64,000 bases of DNA from an uncultured Cellvibrionales bacterium (GCA_913031145.1 CAJWCO010000011.1:1-64000); one strand, 5' to 3'. Positions 28,418 to 38,229 are shown, counted from the stretch's first letter. Made by a program: numbers and translations. The notes: a model not told the origin generated them from the sequence alone.

Positions 28418-29488
28418 ATGAAAGAAATTCTTAAGGATTGGGTTGACGAATACTTCGGCAGTCAAGAGGCCGTCGTGTTGTCAGTTTTGCTTGTAGCCTC
28501 GGTGGCTATTGTGGTGACGTTTGGCGATATCCTTGGGCCACTGTTTGCGTCACTCATTATTACATTTTTGCTCCAAGGGATTGTTAACGCGCTGATGCGA
28601 AAAAATATCCCTCGCAACGTTGCGATGGCGCTCGCTTATGTTATTTTTGTGGTGGGTATGCTCTCTCTGCTTATTGGTTTTGCGCCGATTGTGGTGCGCC
28701 AGACCTCCGTTCTGCTCGGCGAGGTTCCCGCAATTTTAGCGCAGCTTCAGGAGATTCTTGCGGGTCTTCCGGAAAAATATGCGGACTACGTGACGGCTGA
28801 GCAGTTCGATCTCATCTTGCTGCGCGTTTCAAGCGAATTGGGTCGGGTTGCCGAACAGCTTTTGACGTTGTCTATTGCCAGTTTTCCGAGCGTTATCGCT
28901 TTAATGATTTATGTTTTTTTAGTGCCCTTGTTGGTTTTTTTTATGCTCAAAGACCAAGTGTTACTCATCGCTATGGTGGGAGACCTGCTCCCCGTCGAAC
29001 GCCCTGTGATGAATACCATTTGGGCAGAGATGGACGTTCAGTTTGCCAATTATATTCGCGGTAAAGCGATTGAGATTCTGGTGGTTGGCATGGTCTCGTT
29101 GGTGGCTTTTGTACTCTTAGATCTCAAATATGCGGCACTTCTGGCCTTGTTAGTGGGACTCTCTGTGCTGATACCCTATGTAGGTGCAACACTGGTGACT
29201 ATTCCTGTGCTCGTGGTCGGATATGCGCAGTGGGGGTTTGACACTCACTTTTTCTGGCTGTTTGTCGTTTATTTCGTCATTCAGTTTTTAGATGGTAACT
29301 TGTTGGTGCCGCTTCTGTTCTCTGAGGTGGTTAATTTACACCCAGTTGCGATTATCACTGCGGTGCTAATTTTTGGGGGTATCTGGGGCTTATGGGGCGT
29401 TTTCTTTGCCATTCCATTGGCAACTTTGGTGAAAGCCATTTATAACGCATGGCCACGTGCCACGACGTCGCCGCTCCCAGCAGACTAG
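28418..29488 (+). CDS. perM: AI-2E family (PerM-like) membrane transporter
   Basis: 356 residues with about eight membrane segments and the family middle region VPLLVFFMLKDQ...YIRGKAIEILVVGMVSLVAFVLLDLKYAALLALLVGLSVLIPYVGA. Similar proteins are annotated as PerM; TqsA in the family affects autoinducer-2 export, but the substrate here is unknown. AGGAAA lies before the ATG. The bepA-perM head-to-head order is also found in Pseudomonas-like genomes as far as I recall. Confidence 0.88.
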   Translation: MKEILKDWVDEYFGSQEAVVLSVLLVASVAIVVTFGDILGPLFASLIITFLLQGIVNALMRKNIPRNVAMALAYVIFVVGMLSLLIGFAPIVVRQTSVLLGEVPAILAQLQEILAGLPEKYADYVTAEQFDLILLRVSSELGRVAEQLLTLSIASFPSVIALMIYVFLVPLLVFFMLKDQVLLIAMVGDLLPVERPVMNTIWAEMDVQFANYIRGKAIEILVVGMVSLVAFVLLDLKYAALLALLVGLSVLIPYVGATLVTIPVLVVGYAQWGFDTHFFWLFVVYFVIQFLDGNLLVPLLFSEVVNLHPVAIITAVLIFGGIWGLWGVFFAIPLATLVKAIYNAWPRATTSPLPAD

Positions 29489-29789
29489 TGGCTTGTGAAG
29501 GCGGCTTTCGGTTAATCGAATTCGCTTTGCGATTGAGTAAATAGAAAGTGGGGAGATATTTTTGTAGCTTTGCTACATAACGTCACTCGTTGTGTCTCGG
29601 CTGACCTGCCATATTTGCAGGGCTTTATGGTTTTTTCAGAACTAATTTACATCGTTTCGACCAAACTGTAGAATTACAACTCGCGTATTCATAGCATAAA
29701 TGTAGTTTTTATACATTTTCGTCAGTGACTGTTCCGAACAGTCAGCATCATTACCACAAATAAGACGCTATTCAGGAGTGTTTGTTCTT
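29489..29789. promoter_or_regulatory. Upstream region of the pyruvate dehydrogenase genes
   Basis: 301 AT-rich non-coding bases. Candidate -10 elements (for example TATACA at 29710-29715) lack a good -35, so the promoter is not fixed. A perfect palindrome lies at 29726-29744. No PdhR box of the E. coli type was recognised. Confidence 0.4.
29726..29744. promoter_or_regulatory. Perfect 19-bp palindrome upstream of aceE, candidate operator
   Basis: TGACTGTTC-C-GAACAGTCA: two 9-bp arms around one base, 45 bases before the aceE ATG. The size and symmetry suit a dimeric repressor; the binding protein is not known. It is not a gammaproteobacterial LexA box (spacing between CTGT and ACAG is 5, not 8). 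Confidence 0.5.
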
Positions 29790-32447
29790 ATGTCTCAGGA
29801 GTCTCACGACAGTGATCCGTTAGAAACACAGGAGTGGTTGGCTGCGTTAGATTCAGTGCAGCGAATGGCGGGTTCTGGCCGTGCCGCTTTTTTGCTCGAC
29901 AAACTGAGTTCACATGCCCAAGCGAGTGGCGTGACAGTGCCGCAGGCATCCACCACGAACTTCTGCAATACGATTCCTGTGGAATGCGAAAAGCCGCTTC
30001 CGGGCGATCTCTTCATGGAGCGCAGGATACGTTCATTAATTCGCTGGAATGCGCTTGCCATGGTCGTTAGGGCGAATAAAAAAAGCGCGGGTATCGGCGG
30101 GCATATCGCGAGTTTTGCATCTGCGGCAACCCTGTATGATGTCGGGTTTAATCATTTTTTCCGAGCCTCGCGGGGTGAGGAGCTCGGAGATCTTGTGTTC
30201 TATCAGGGGCACAGTGCTCCGGGTATGTACGCGCGCTCTTTTTTAGAAAAGCGACTGACTACCGATCAATTAGACAATTTTCGAAGAGAGGTCAATGGTG
30301 CAGGTTTGTCGTCCTATCCACATCCTTGGTTAATGCCGGACTATTGGCAGTTTCCTACTGTGTCAATGGGGCTCGGGCCGATTCAGGCAATCTATCAAGC
30401 CCATGTGATGCGCTATCTCTCTGCGCGTAATTTGGTCCCGCGGAAAGATCGTAAAGTGTGGGCATTTTTGGGCGATGGCGAATGCGATGAGCCTGAGACG
30501 CTCGGCGCCATATCACTAGCCGGCCGGGAGCAGCTCGAAAATCTCATTTTCGTTGTCAACTGTAATCTGCAGCGCCTAGATGGGCCGGTTCGAGGCAATG
30601 GGAAGATCATCCAAGAACTGGAAGGCGTCTTTCGTGGAGCAGGTTGGAACGTGATTAAAGTCATTTGGGGCCGTCACTGGGACGCTTTACTGGAGCGTGA
30701 CAAATCAGGCCTACTGTTACAGCGCATGAATGAAGTATGCGATGGCGAGTTGCAAAATTACAAATTTAATGGCGGGGCTTACACGCGCGAGCACTTCTTT
30801 GGGAAATATCCGGAGTTACTCTCTCTGGTCGCAGACATGAATGACGAGCAGATCATGTATCTCAACCGGGGAGGACATGATCCGTATAAAGTGTATGCCG
30901 CTTACGCGGAAGCGTCTGCCTGTAAAGGTCAACCCACGGTTATCTTAGCGCATACAGTAAAAGGCTATGGCCTCGGTGCTGGTGGTGAGGCGGCCAATGA
31001 CACGCATTCAGTGAAAAAACTCGGCATTGACAACCTGCGCTCTTTCCGAGATCGGTTTGGGTTACCTATTTCCGATGACGATCTTGAGAATGTCCCCTAT
31101 TATCGCCCATCTGATGATAGCCCCGAAATGGTTTATATGAAGCGTCAACGAGATCTTTTGGGAGGCCCCTTACCCAGCAGAGAAAGCCATTTCGAAGCTA
31201 TGAAGACGCCGGAGCTAGCCAACTTCAAGAAACAACTTGAAAGCAGCGGTGAGCGCGAAATATCGACGACCATGGCTTTTGTTAGGATTTTGTCTGCACT
31301 GATTAAAGACGAGCATATTGGCCAATACGTGGTCCCTATTGTGCCGGACGAGGCGCGCACCTTTGGTATGGAAGGCATGTTTAGACAACTTGGAATATAT
31401 ACCTCGGAAGGCCAGAAATATACGCCTCATGATCGCGACCAAATTATGTATTACAAGGAAGATAAAAAGGGCGTGATATTAGAAGAGGGTATTAACGAAG
31501 CGGGAGCGATGTCTGCTTGGTTAGCGCTTGCCACCGCGTATAGCACTAGCGGGCGACCGATGATTCCGTTTTATATTTTTTATTCTATGTTTGGTTTTCA
31601 GCGGATTGGTGATCTGGCATGGGCGTCCGGCGATAGTCAGGCGCGCGGATTTTTAATTGGTGCGACAGCAGGGCGGACAACGCTCAACGGGGAAGGCTTG
31701 CAGCATCAAGATGGGCACAGCCATATTTTGGCCAACACTGTGCCGAACTGTCGGAGCTATGATGCCACCTTCAGTTACGAGCTGGCTGTGATTGTTCAAG
31801 ACGGCGTTCGATGTATGTTCGAAGCACAAGATAACTGCTTCTATTATATCACCACAATGAATGAAAATTATCCGCAGCCGGCTATGCCAGAGGATTCACA
31901 TGAGGGCATCATTAAAGGTATGTACCTCTTTCAGCCCGCACCATCGAGTGGTTTAAAGGTTCAGTTAATGGGGGCAGGAACGATACTGAACGAAGTGCGA
32001 GCCGCTGCCGAGATATTGCAAGAACAGTACTCCGTAAGTGCAGATATTTGGAGCTTGACGAGCGTCAACCAATTGGTGCGAGAAGGTCAGGCAGTTCATC
32101 GCTGGAACTTGTTGCACCCAAACGAAGGGCGCAAGTTATCTTATGTTGAAACGCTCATGGCCTCAAATGAGGAGCCAGTGGTCGTCGCTACAGACTATAT
32201 GAAGAACTACGGTGAGCAACTTCGGGCGTTTATTAAAGCGCCTATGTATGTGCTCGGCACCGACGGGTTTGGTCGCAGTGATAGTCGCGAAGCGCTGCGA
32301 AAATTCTTTGAGGTGGACCGCTATTTCATTGTTGTCACTGCGCTCAAAGCATTGGCTGACCAAGGTAAGTTAGATACTGCGGTTGTAGCAGAAGCCATTA
32401 ATGCGTTTGGGATAGAGGCTGAAAAATGTAATCCACTGTATGCATAG
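29790..32447 (+). CDS. aceE: Pyruvate dehydrogenase E1 component (homodimeric) AceE
   Basis: Thiamine-diphosphate enzyme that decarboxylates pyruvate and acetylates the E2 lipoyl domains. 885 residues, the single-chain type of Gammaproteobacteria. Signatures: WLAALDSVQRM, GGHIASFASAATLYDVGFNHFF, the ThDP/Mg site AFLGDGECDEPE, GQKYTPHDRDQ, EGINEAGAMSAW and QHQDGHSH. ATG 29790 is chosen because CAGGAG (29773-29778) would overlap the earlier GTG at 29778. aceF follows after 75 bases. Confidence 0.97.
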   Translation: MSQESHDSDPLETQEWLAALDSVQRMAGSGRAAFLLDKLSSHAQASGVTVPQASTTNFCNTIPVECEKPLPGDLFMERRIRSLIRWNALAMVVRANKKSAGIGGHIASFASAATLYDVGFNHFFRASRGEELGDLVFYQGHSAPGMYARSFLEKRLTTDQLDNFRREVNGAGLSSYPHPWLMPDYWQFPTVSMGLGPIQAIYQAHVMRYLSARNLVPRKDRKVWAFLGDGECDEPETLGAISLAGREQLENLIFVVNCNLQRLDGPVRGNGKIIQELEGVFRGAGWNVIKVIWGRHWDALLERDKSGLLLQRMNEVCDGELQNYKFNGGAYTREHFFGKYPELLSLVADMNDEQIMYLNRGGHDPYKVYAAYAEASACKGQPTVILAHTVKGYGLGAGGEAANDTHSVKKLGIDNLRSFRDRFGLPISDDDLENVPYYRPSDDSPEMVYMKRQRDLLGGPLPSRESHFEAMKTPELANFKKQLESSGEREISTTMAFVRILSALIKDEHIGQYVVPIVPDEARTFGMEGMFRQLGIYTSEGQKYTPHDRDQIMYYKEDKKGVILEEGINEAGAMSAWLALATAYSTSGRPMIPFYIFYSMFGFQRIGDLAWASGDSQARGFLIGATAGRTTLNGEGLQHQDGHSHILANTVPNCRSYDATFSYELAVIVQDGVRCMFEAQDNCFYYITTMNENYPQPAMPEDSHEGIIKGMYLFQPAPSSGLKVQLMGAGTILNEVRAAAEILQEQYSVSADIWSLTSVNQLVREGQAVHRWNLLHPNEGRKLSYVETLMASNEEPVVVATDYMKNYGEQLRAFIKAPMYVLGTDGFGRSDSREALRKFFEVDRYFIVVTALKALADQGKLDTAVVAEAINAFGIEAEKCNPLYA

Positions 32448-32522
32448 AAGAGGCCTTTTTGCGCTCTGTTGTTGTGGCTCTTGATAAGGATATATTGGAA
32501 TGATTAGGTGTAAGGTGTTGGC

Positions 32523-34232
32523 ATGGCGTTAGAAATTGTCGTAGTTCCTGACCTTGGCGGTGTTGAAAGCGTGGAGGTGCTTGAATTTAATTGCAAGCCC
32601 GGTGATAACGTGGCCAGTGAGGACGCGTTGCTAGTATTGGAGTCCGATAAGGCGACTATGGAAGTGCCGTCGCCACTTTCGGGCGTATTCAAACGCTATC
32701 TAGTCGCTGAGGGAGATCAAGTAAAAGTGGGCGATCAGCTGGCCGAGCTTGAGGTGGTGTCAGAATCAGAAGCAGTGGCGCAGCCAATAAGCGATAGTTT
32801 GGAGTCTATCGCATCCGAAGAAAAGCCGTATGCTGATGTCGTTGAAATTGCGCCAGTTTTAGCGGAAGAGATTTTGTTGGTGGTTCCAGACACCGGCTCT
32901 GATGTGCCGTTAGACGTGGTTGAGGTGCTGCTGAAAGTCGGTGATGAGGTGTCAGAAGGTGATGCCGTTGTAGTGTTAGAGTCTGACAAAGCCTCTGTTG
33001 ATGTGCCAGCGACTGCTTCAGGCCTCGTCCGAGAGGTGTTGGTTTCCGAGGCAGATAAAGTGAATACTGGAGATCAGGTGGCGCGGATCGCTGTGCCATC
33101 GAATGTGTCGGATGCCGCGCCAACTGATGATGCTAATCCCGACGCCTCGACGTCACTCGTTGTTCCCGCCGACGCTGTGTTACCTGCTGAGGGCTCAGAG
33201 AGCAGTGAACCCTCAGTTGCACCCTCAGTTGCACCCTCAGTTGCGCCCTCAGTTGCGCCCTCAGTTGCGCCCTCAGTTGCACCAGGGGAGCTCATGGTGG
33301 AAGCGATGTCGCCGCAGACGGTTCAGTTAGATGTTTATGCGGGACCCGCGGTACGTTTGGCTGCCCGTGAATTAGGCGTTGATCTGATAGAGGTAAAAGG
33401 CACGGGCCCCCGAGGCCGCATCTCTCGCGATGACCTTAATAAATTTGTGGCGGTGCGTCTTTTAGAGGCGACCAGAGCACCCAAAAACGTCGTAGGTATT
33501 CCTGCTGTCCCAGAGATCGACTTTTCTAAATTTGGCAGCGTCGAAAAGACAAAAATGACGAAAATTCAATCATTAACGGCCGTGAATATGCAACGCAGCT
33601 GGTTGAATGTTCCTCACGTAACGCACTTCGACGAAGCGGATATTACAGATTTAGAGGCGTTTAGAAAGTCCATGCGTGATCAAGCGGACCTACGTGGGTT
33701 GAAACTGACACCGGTGGCTTTTATTGTCAAGGCGGTGGCCAGAGCGCTGGCGCTGAACCCCGTTTTTAATCGTTCGCTCGGCGACGACGGCAAGCATTTT
33801 GTACAAAAATTTTATATCCATATCGGCGTTGCTGTGGACACGCCCAAGGGCCTTCTTGTACCTGTGGTCAAAGATGTCGACCAAAAAGGGCTGTGGGAGA
33901 TTGCAAAAGAATTGGGCGAATTGGCCACCAGAGCCCGAGAGGGCAGTCTGTCAGCCGCTGATATGCAAGGGGGTTGTTTTACGGTTTCAAGTCTTGGCAA
34001 TCTCGGTGGCAATGGCTTTACGCCTATCGTGAATACGCCGGAGGCCGGTATATTAGGTGTTTCAAAAGCGCAGATAAAGCCCCATTGGAATGGTCAAGAA
34101 TTTAAGCCACGTTTGCTACTGCCACTGGCCTTGTCATATGACCATAGGGTAGTCAATGGCGCCGACAGTGGCCGGTTTATGGTCGACGTAGTGTCGCTGT
34201 TAGGCGACCTTCGAAGTTTTATTATGCACTAG
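32523..34232 (+). CDS. aceF: Pyruvate dehydrogenase E2, dihydrolipoamide acetyltransferase AceF
   Basis: 569 residues. Two lipoyl domains, with lipoyl lysines Lys43 (ESDKATMEV) and Lys156 (ESDKASVDV); a linker with six Pro-Ser-Val-Ala repeats (~230-254); an E3/E1-binding domain (AGPAVRLAARELGVDL...GPRGRISRDDL, ~273-309); and the catalytic domain with SYDHRVVNGADSGRF (His541). E. coli AceF has three lipoyl domains; two is common in other genera. No lpd (E3) gene follows, so E3 must come from another locus. Confidence 0.96.
   Translation: MALEIVVVPDLGGVESVEVLEFNCKPGDNVASEDALLVLESDKATMEVPSPLSGVFKRYLVAEGDQVKVGDQLAELEVVSESEAVAQPISDSLESIASEEKPYADVVEIAPVLAEEILLVVPDTGSDVPLDVVEVLLKVGDEVSEGDAVVVLESDKASVDVPATASGLVREVLVSEADKVNTGDQVARIAVPSNVSDAAPTDDANPDASTSLVVPADAVLPAEGSESSEPSVAPSVAPSVAPSVAPSVAPSVAPGELMVEAMSPQTVQLDVYAGPAVRLAARELGVDLIEVKGTGPRGRISRDDLNKFVAVRLLEATRAPKNVVGIPAVPEIDFSKFGSVEKTKMTKIQSLTAVNMQRSWLNVPHVTHFDEADITDLEAFRKSMRDQADLRGLKLTPVAFIVKAVARALALNPVFNRSLGDDGKHFVQKFYIHIGVAVDTPKGLLVPVVKDVDQKGLWEIAKELGELATRAREGSLSAADMQGGCFTVSSLGNLGGNGFTPIVNTPEAGILGVSKAQIKPHWNGQEFKPRLLLPLALSYDHRVVNGADSGRFMVDVVSLLGDLRSFIMH
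33210..33281 (+). repeat. Six 12-bp tandem repeats in the AceF linker
   Basis: Unit CCCTCAGTTGCA/G repeated six times, encoding Pro-Ser-Val-Ala. The variation is confined to the last base of the unit. The product is the mobile Pro/Ala-type linker between lipoyl and E3-binding domains; copy-number change keeps the frame. Confidence 0.93.
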
Positions 34233-34268
34233 TACAACTATTGATATGATGACAATGAGAAGGGACTA

Positions 34269-34709
34269 ATGCGCTACTTACACACGATGGTACGAGTGGA
34301 TGATCTGGCAGTGTCGCTGGATTTTTATTGCGGTGCGCTGGGTTTGCAAGAGCACTCACGGCAAGATTATCCGGAGGGTCGGTTTACGCTGGTCTTTCTT
34401 GTTGCGCCAGACGACGTTGATCAGGCAATTACATCTCGCGCACCACTCCTTGAGCTCACGCATAATTGGGACCCTGAACCGTTCCGAGGCGGACGAAACT
34501 TCGGGCACCTTGCCTATGCGGTTGAGGATATTTACGCTGCGTGCCAACGGCTGATTGATTGCGGGGTGACGATCAACCGACCACCGCGAGACGGTCGAAT
34601 GGCCTTTGTAAGGTCTCCTGAATCCATTTCCATCGAGTTGCTACAGCGAGGTGATGCGCTTGCTGCTTGTGAACCGTGGGTGTCAATGCCCAATATAGGG
34701 CAGTGGTAA
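34269..34709 (+). CDS. gloA: Glyoxalase I / lactoylglutathione lyase
   Basis: 146 residues; converts the methylglyoxal-glutathione hemithioacetal to S-lactoylglutathione. Similar to E. coli GloA: MRYLHTMVRVDDL with metal ligand His5, LLELTHNWD with Glu, FGHLAYAVEDI with His, and SISIELLQ with Glu. RBS GAGAAGGG precedes ATG 34269. 36 bases after aceF, so it may be read from the same transcript. Confidence 0.9.
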   Translation: MRYLHTMVRVDDLAVSLDFYCGALGLQEHSRQDYPEGRFTLVFLVAPDDVDQAITSRAPLLELTHNWDPEPFRGGRNFGHLAYAVEDIYAACQRLIDCGVTINRPPRDGRMAFVRSPESISIELLQRGDALAACEPWVSMPNIGQW

Positions 34710-34715
34710 CGTGAG

Positions 34716-35825
34716 TTATTTGTAGGGTAGTAAGCTTTTTGCCTGAGTGATGTAATCTTGTATGTGAAGATGCTCCTGTTCGGTAAAACGTCGAATTGCC
34801 TTTCTAAACTTATCATGTCTTATCCAGTGGACCGAGGTGGTTTCAATCGGTTCAAAACCGCGAACTATTTTGTGCTCGCCTTGCGCGCCCGCATCGAAGC
34901 GTCTCAGGCCTTTGTCGATTGCGAACTCTATACCGCTGTAGTAGCAAAGTTCAAAATGCAGACAGTCGTAGTCCCCAAGACTTCCCCAGTATCGCCCATA
35001 GAGGCATGCGTCATCATAAAAGTAAAGCGCGGAGGCAACAGGTTCGTTATTAACGCGCGCCACGGCCATAGCAATTTGATTTGACATAGAACCGCTGATT
35101 TGCTGAAAGAAAGCCTCGGTTAAATAGCCATGGCTGCCATTTCTCTTGGCATATGTCCGCTCATAAAGTTGATAAAACAACTTCCATACCGATGGGCTGA
35201 TGGCATCTCCTAATTCCATGGAAACAACAATATTCTGGGCGCTCACAGCCTTTCTCTCCCGCCTAACCATTTTGCGTTTGCGAGATGTCATTCTCGTGAG
35301 GTAGTCGTCGAAATGCGCATAATCCCTGTTATACCAATGGTATTGAACACCTGTGCGGTGGAGTAGATGCGGCATATTGAATACGGCAATTGTTGCGCTG
35401 TCAGGAAACAGCAGGTGCCAACTGGAAGCATTATGGATGTCTGCGTGGCTGCAAATTTGCGTTAGAATCTCTGTGCCGATCGTATCGGAATTCGTCGGCG
35501 ATCCTGTCAGACGGGGTCCGACTGAGGGAGTGAATGGAACCGCTGATACAAGCTTGGGGTAGTATGATATGCCATGCTGGTGATACGCATTGGCCCAAGC
35601 GTAGTCAAAGACATACTCACCCATAGAGTGCTCTTTCAAATACAGCGGCAACGTTCGCTGTTGACGCGCATCATGATACTCGATGTGCAAAGGTAGCCAT
35701 CCCGTCGTGACACACGCGCTTAAACTATCTTCTAGGGCCTGTAAAAATTCGCTTCGCAAGAAAGGGTATGATAGAGACTGCGGCACGGGTTTCTGTGTGG
35801 CATTGGACGATAATTTTTCCGACAT
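34716..35825 (-). CDS. COG3146 (DUF482) GNAT-like protein
   Basis: 369 residues with the features of the peptidogalycan biosynthesis/recognition-like acyltransferase family: YPFLRSEFLQALEDS, WLPLHIEY, HSMGEYVFDYAWANAYHQHGISYYPKLVSAVPFTPSVGPRL, and a GNAT-like C-terminal half (ALYFYDDACLYGRYWGSLGDYDCLHFELCYYSGIEFAIDKGL). Substrate unknown. Convergent with gloA and divergent from fabV. Confidence 0.88.
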   Translation of the reverse strand: MSEKLSSNATQKPVPQSLSYPFLRSEFLQALEDSLSACVTTGWLPLHIEYHDARQQRTLPLYLKEHSMGEYVFDYAWANAYHQHGISYYPKLVSAVPFTPSVGPRLTGSPTNSDTIGTEILTQICSHADIHNASSWHLLFPDSATIAVFNMPHLLHRTGVQYHWYNRDYAHFDDYLTRMTSRKRKMVRRERKAVSAQNIVVSMELGDAISPSVWKLFYQLYERTYAKRNGSHGYLTEAFFQQISGSMSNQIAMAVARVNNEPVASALYFYDDACLYGRYWGSLGDYDCLHFELCYYSGIEFAIDKGLRRFDAGAQGEHKIVRGFEPIETTSVHWIRHDKFRKAIRRFTEQEHLHIQDYITQAKSLLPYK

Positions 35826-36028
35826 TCTAGAGTCTCTAAACCGTCGCAGCTCTGGTGAGCGGTAAAGCGCGGTGCTGTGAGTGGATGATAACGTGTTTCG
35901 TGTTGGAATACGGGCGAATACAAAAAAATGATCAAGTTACAGACAGAACTTCAAGCTAAAGACGCCATGCTATCGGTAAGTCGTCTCGTTGCGGTATTAT
36001 AGGGGTCTTAGCGTAAGTGGGGACAGAG

Positions 36029-36064
36029 ATGCAAGAACAGACAGGCCGAACCAATGATTATTAA
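36029..36064 (+). CDS. Possible 11-residue leader ORF overlapping the fabV start
   Basis: ATG 36029 lies behind GGGGACAGAG and runs [11 protein letters not shown] to a TAA at 36062-36064, ending 11 bases inside fabV, which itself has no clear ribosome-binding site. Ribosomes ending here could reinitiate at ATG 36054. Short and unproven. Confidence 0.3.
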   Translation: MQEQTGRTNDY

Positions 36065-37241
36065 GCCCCGCGTGCGCGGATTCATGTGTGTGACGAGCCA
36101 CCCTGCGGGGTGTGCTATGAATGTGCAGCGGCAAATAGAGTTTGTTCGTGAACGCCCGTTTAAAAAGGGACCTAAACGCGTTCTCGTGATAGGGGCGTCT
36201 ACGGGCTACGGACTCGCAGCCCGGGTTGCTGCTGCATTCGGTAGCCAAGCCGCAACGATCGGAGTCTTTTTTGAAAAAATGGGCAATGACAGGAAGCCTG
36301 GAACAGCGGGATGGTATAACTCTGCAGCTTTTCACCAACAGGCAGAGAAGGCGGGGATCTATGCTAAAAGCGTCAATGGCGATGCCTTTTCAGATGACGT
36401 CAAACAACGGACTATTGCAGCGATTAAAGAAGACCTCGGGCAAATTGATCTGGTGATTTATAGCCTGGCTTCCCCGCGTCGCCAGCATCCTGAAACGGGC
36501 CAAGTTTACCAGTCTACGCTGAAGCCTATCGGGAAAGAAGTCACCATGCTAGGTGTTAATACCGACCGCGGAGTCGTACAAGAATTCACACTCAATCCAG
36601 CAACCGATGATGAAATACATGACACAGTTGCCGTGATGGGCGGAGACGACTGGCAACGTTGGGTAAAGGCCCTAGCCGATACAGGCGCTCTAGCGGCCGG
36701 CGCTAAGGTGACCGCGTTCACGTACATCGGTGAGCAAATCACTTGGGATCTCTATTGGCATGGCACCATTGGTCGCGCAAAACAAGATCTAGATACACGG
36801 GTGCTGGATATTCGCCAGCAAATGGCAGAGATTGGTGGCGATGCTCGGGTCTCGGTTTTAAAGGCTGTGGTAACTCAGTCGAGTTCGGCGATACCGATTA
36901 TGCCTCTCTATTTAGCTATTTTGTTCCGTGAAATGAAGCGCAATGGATCTCACGAAGGCTGTATTGAGCAAATCCATCGTTTATTCACGGAATGTTTGTA
37001 CAGCGATCAGCCTCGCTTGGACGAGACGGGCCGTTTGCGGGTTGATGACCGAGAATTGCAACCGCACATTCAAAAAGCTGTTGCAGACGCATGGCGAATT
37101 ATTTGCGATGAAAATTTCCATGAACTTGCTGATTTCTCGGGCTATCAATCTGAGTTTCTCAAGCTTTTCGGTTTCGCTGTTGAAGGAATCGATTATGCTT
37201 TCGATGTCGAGCTTGATGTACCCATTACTCACCTGATATGA
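36054..37241 (+). CDS. fabV: Enoyl-ACP reductase FabV
   Basis: NADH-dependent trans-2-enoyl-ACP/CoA reductase of the last step in fatty acid elongation. 395 residues; starts [20 protein letters not shown] as the family does, Rossmann [14 protein letters not shown], and the FabV active-site Tyr-x8-Lys (Tyr234 to Lys243 in [10 protein letters not shown]). FabV enzymes are much less sensitive to triclosan than FabI. No strong ribosome-binding site is visible before ATG 36054. Confidence 0.97.
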   Translation: MIIKPRVRGFMCVTSHPAGCAMNVQRQIEFVRERPFKKGPKRVLVIGASTGYGLAARVAAAFGSQAATIGVFFEKMGNDRKPGTAGWYNSAAFHQQAEKAGIYAKSVNGDAFSDDVKQRTIAAIKEDLGQIDLVIYSLASPRRQHPETGQVYQSTLKPIGKEVTMLGVNTDRGVVQEFTLNPATDDEIHDTVAVMGGDDWQRWVKALADTGALAAGAKVTAFTYIGEQITWDLYWHGTIGRAKQDLDTRVLDIRQQMAEIGGDARVSVLKAVVTQSSSAIPIMPLYLAILFREMKRNGSHEGCIEQIHRLFTECLYSDQPRLDETGRLRVDDRELQPHIQKAVADAWRIICDENFHELADFSGYQSEFLKLFGFAVEGIDYAFDVELDVPITHLI

Positions 37242-37293
37242 GTCGATTAATAAAAGCTTGCTAACAGTAAATCAAAATTAGGGCTTCAAGCAA

Positions 37294-38229
37294 ATGACAC
37301 AAGAGACACCGTCAACGTGTGCGTTAATGCACCCGCGGCATTGGATTCGTTGGCTATTGTTTCTGCTGTGGTGGTTAGTAATACAATTGCCATATCCCAT
37401 GCTGTTGCGTCTTGGGAAAATGCTGGGGCTGTTTCTTTTTTTGTTTAACACACGCCGTAAACACATCGCGCAGCGCAATATAGAGCTTTGCTTTCCTGAC
37501 TTGAATCGAAGTCAGCAACATGACGTATTACGCGCTAACTTTATTAGCATGGGCATTGCCGTGGCAGAAATTGGCATTGCCTGGTGGTGGCCTAAAAGAC
37601 GCTTCCAGGGCCTTCTGAGCGTAGAGGGCGTGGAGCATTTAACGGACGAAAAAGGTCGGGGGACTCTGTTATTGGGAATTCACTACACCACACTTGAAGT
37701 AGGTGCCGCTGCAGCTACCATGCTTCATGACAAGGTGGATGGCATGTATAGAGCGCATGGAAATCCGGTGTATGATTTCGTGCAAGCGCGTGGGCGCTTG
37801 AGTAAACGAAAAGGGTCTAACAAGGTTTATGAACGCAAAGATGTGCGAGGAAGTTTAAAAGCGCTGAAAAACGGCCGGATACTTTGGTATGGTCCTGATC
37901 AGGACTATGGTTTGGGGAGCGGACTGTTCGCGCCTTTTTTTGGCATTCCAGCGGCAACAGTCGATACCACCGCACGCTTTGCGAAGGTGAGTGGGGCTCG
38001 CGTGGTACCCTTTTCGCACATTCGATTGCCGCACGGCAAAGGTTACAAAGTTACCTTTCACAAGCCGCTGGATAGATTTCCAGTCGGCGATGATCTTGTT
38101 GATGCGATACGCATTAATCAGTTAGTTGAGGCGTTTATTTTACTGCAGCCTGAGCAGTACCTATGGGCGCACCGACGCTTTAAAAATCGACCCGAGGGCC
38201 AGCCTAACGTCTACACCGAAATGACCTGA
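37294..38229 (+). CDS. lpxL: Lipid A lauroyl acyltransferase (LpxL/HtrB family)
   Basis: Late acyltransferase adding a secondary acyl chain to Kdo2-lipid IVA in the inner membrane. 311 residues with an N-terminal membrane anchor (WLLFLLWWLVIQLPYPMLL), the His-x4-Glu active motif in GIHYTTLEVGAA, and WYGPDQDYGLGSGLFAPFFGIPAAT typical of LpxL rather than LpxM. Chain length and position specificity cannot be read from the sequence. Confidence 0.9.
   Translation: MTQETPSTCALMHPRHWIRWLLFLLWWLVIQLPYPMLLRLGKMLGLFLFLFNTRRKHIAQRNIELCFPDLNRSQQHDVLRANFISMGIAVAEIGIAWWWPKRRFQGLLSVEGVEHLTDEKGRGTLLLGIHYTTLEVGAAAATMLHDKVDGMYRAHGNPVYDFVQARGRLSKRKGSNKVYERKDVRGSLKALKNGRILWYGPDQDYGLGSGLFAPFFGIPAATVDTTARFAKVSGARVVPFSHIRLPHGKGYKVTFHKPLDRFPVGDDLVDAIRINQLVEAFILLQPEQYLWAHRRFKNRPEGQPNVYTEMT

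Noticed and set aside
29728-29742. LexA (SOS) box in the aceE palindrome
   Set aside because: CTGT and ACAG are separated by 5 bases, not the 8 of gammaproteobacterial LexA sites, and aceE is not an SOS gene.
29489-29789. PdhR operator for the pyruvate dehydrogenase genes
   Set aside because: No AATTGGT...ACCAATT-type site was found; the palindrome present has a different sequence.
32806-33123. 105-residue minus ORF in aceF
   Set aside because: Low-complexity shadow of the lipoyl-domain and linker coding sequence.
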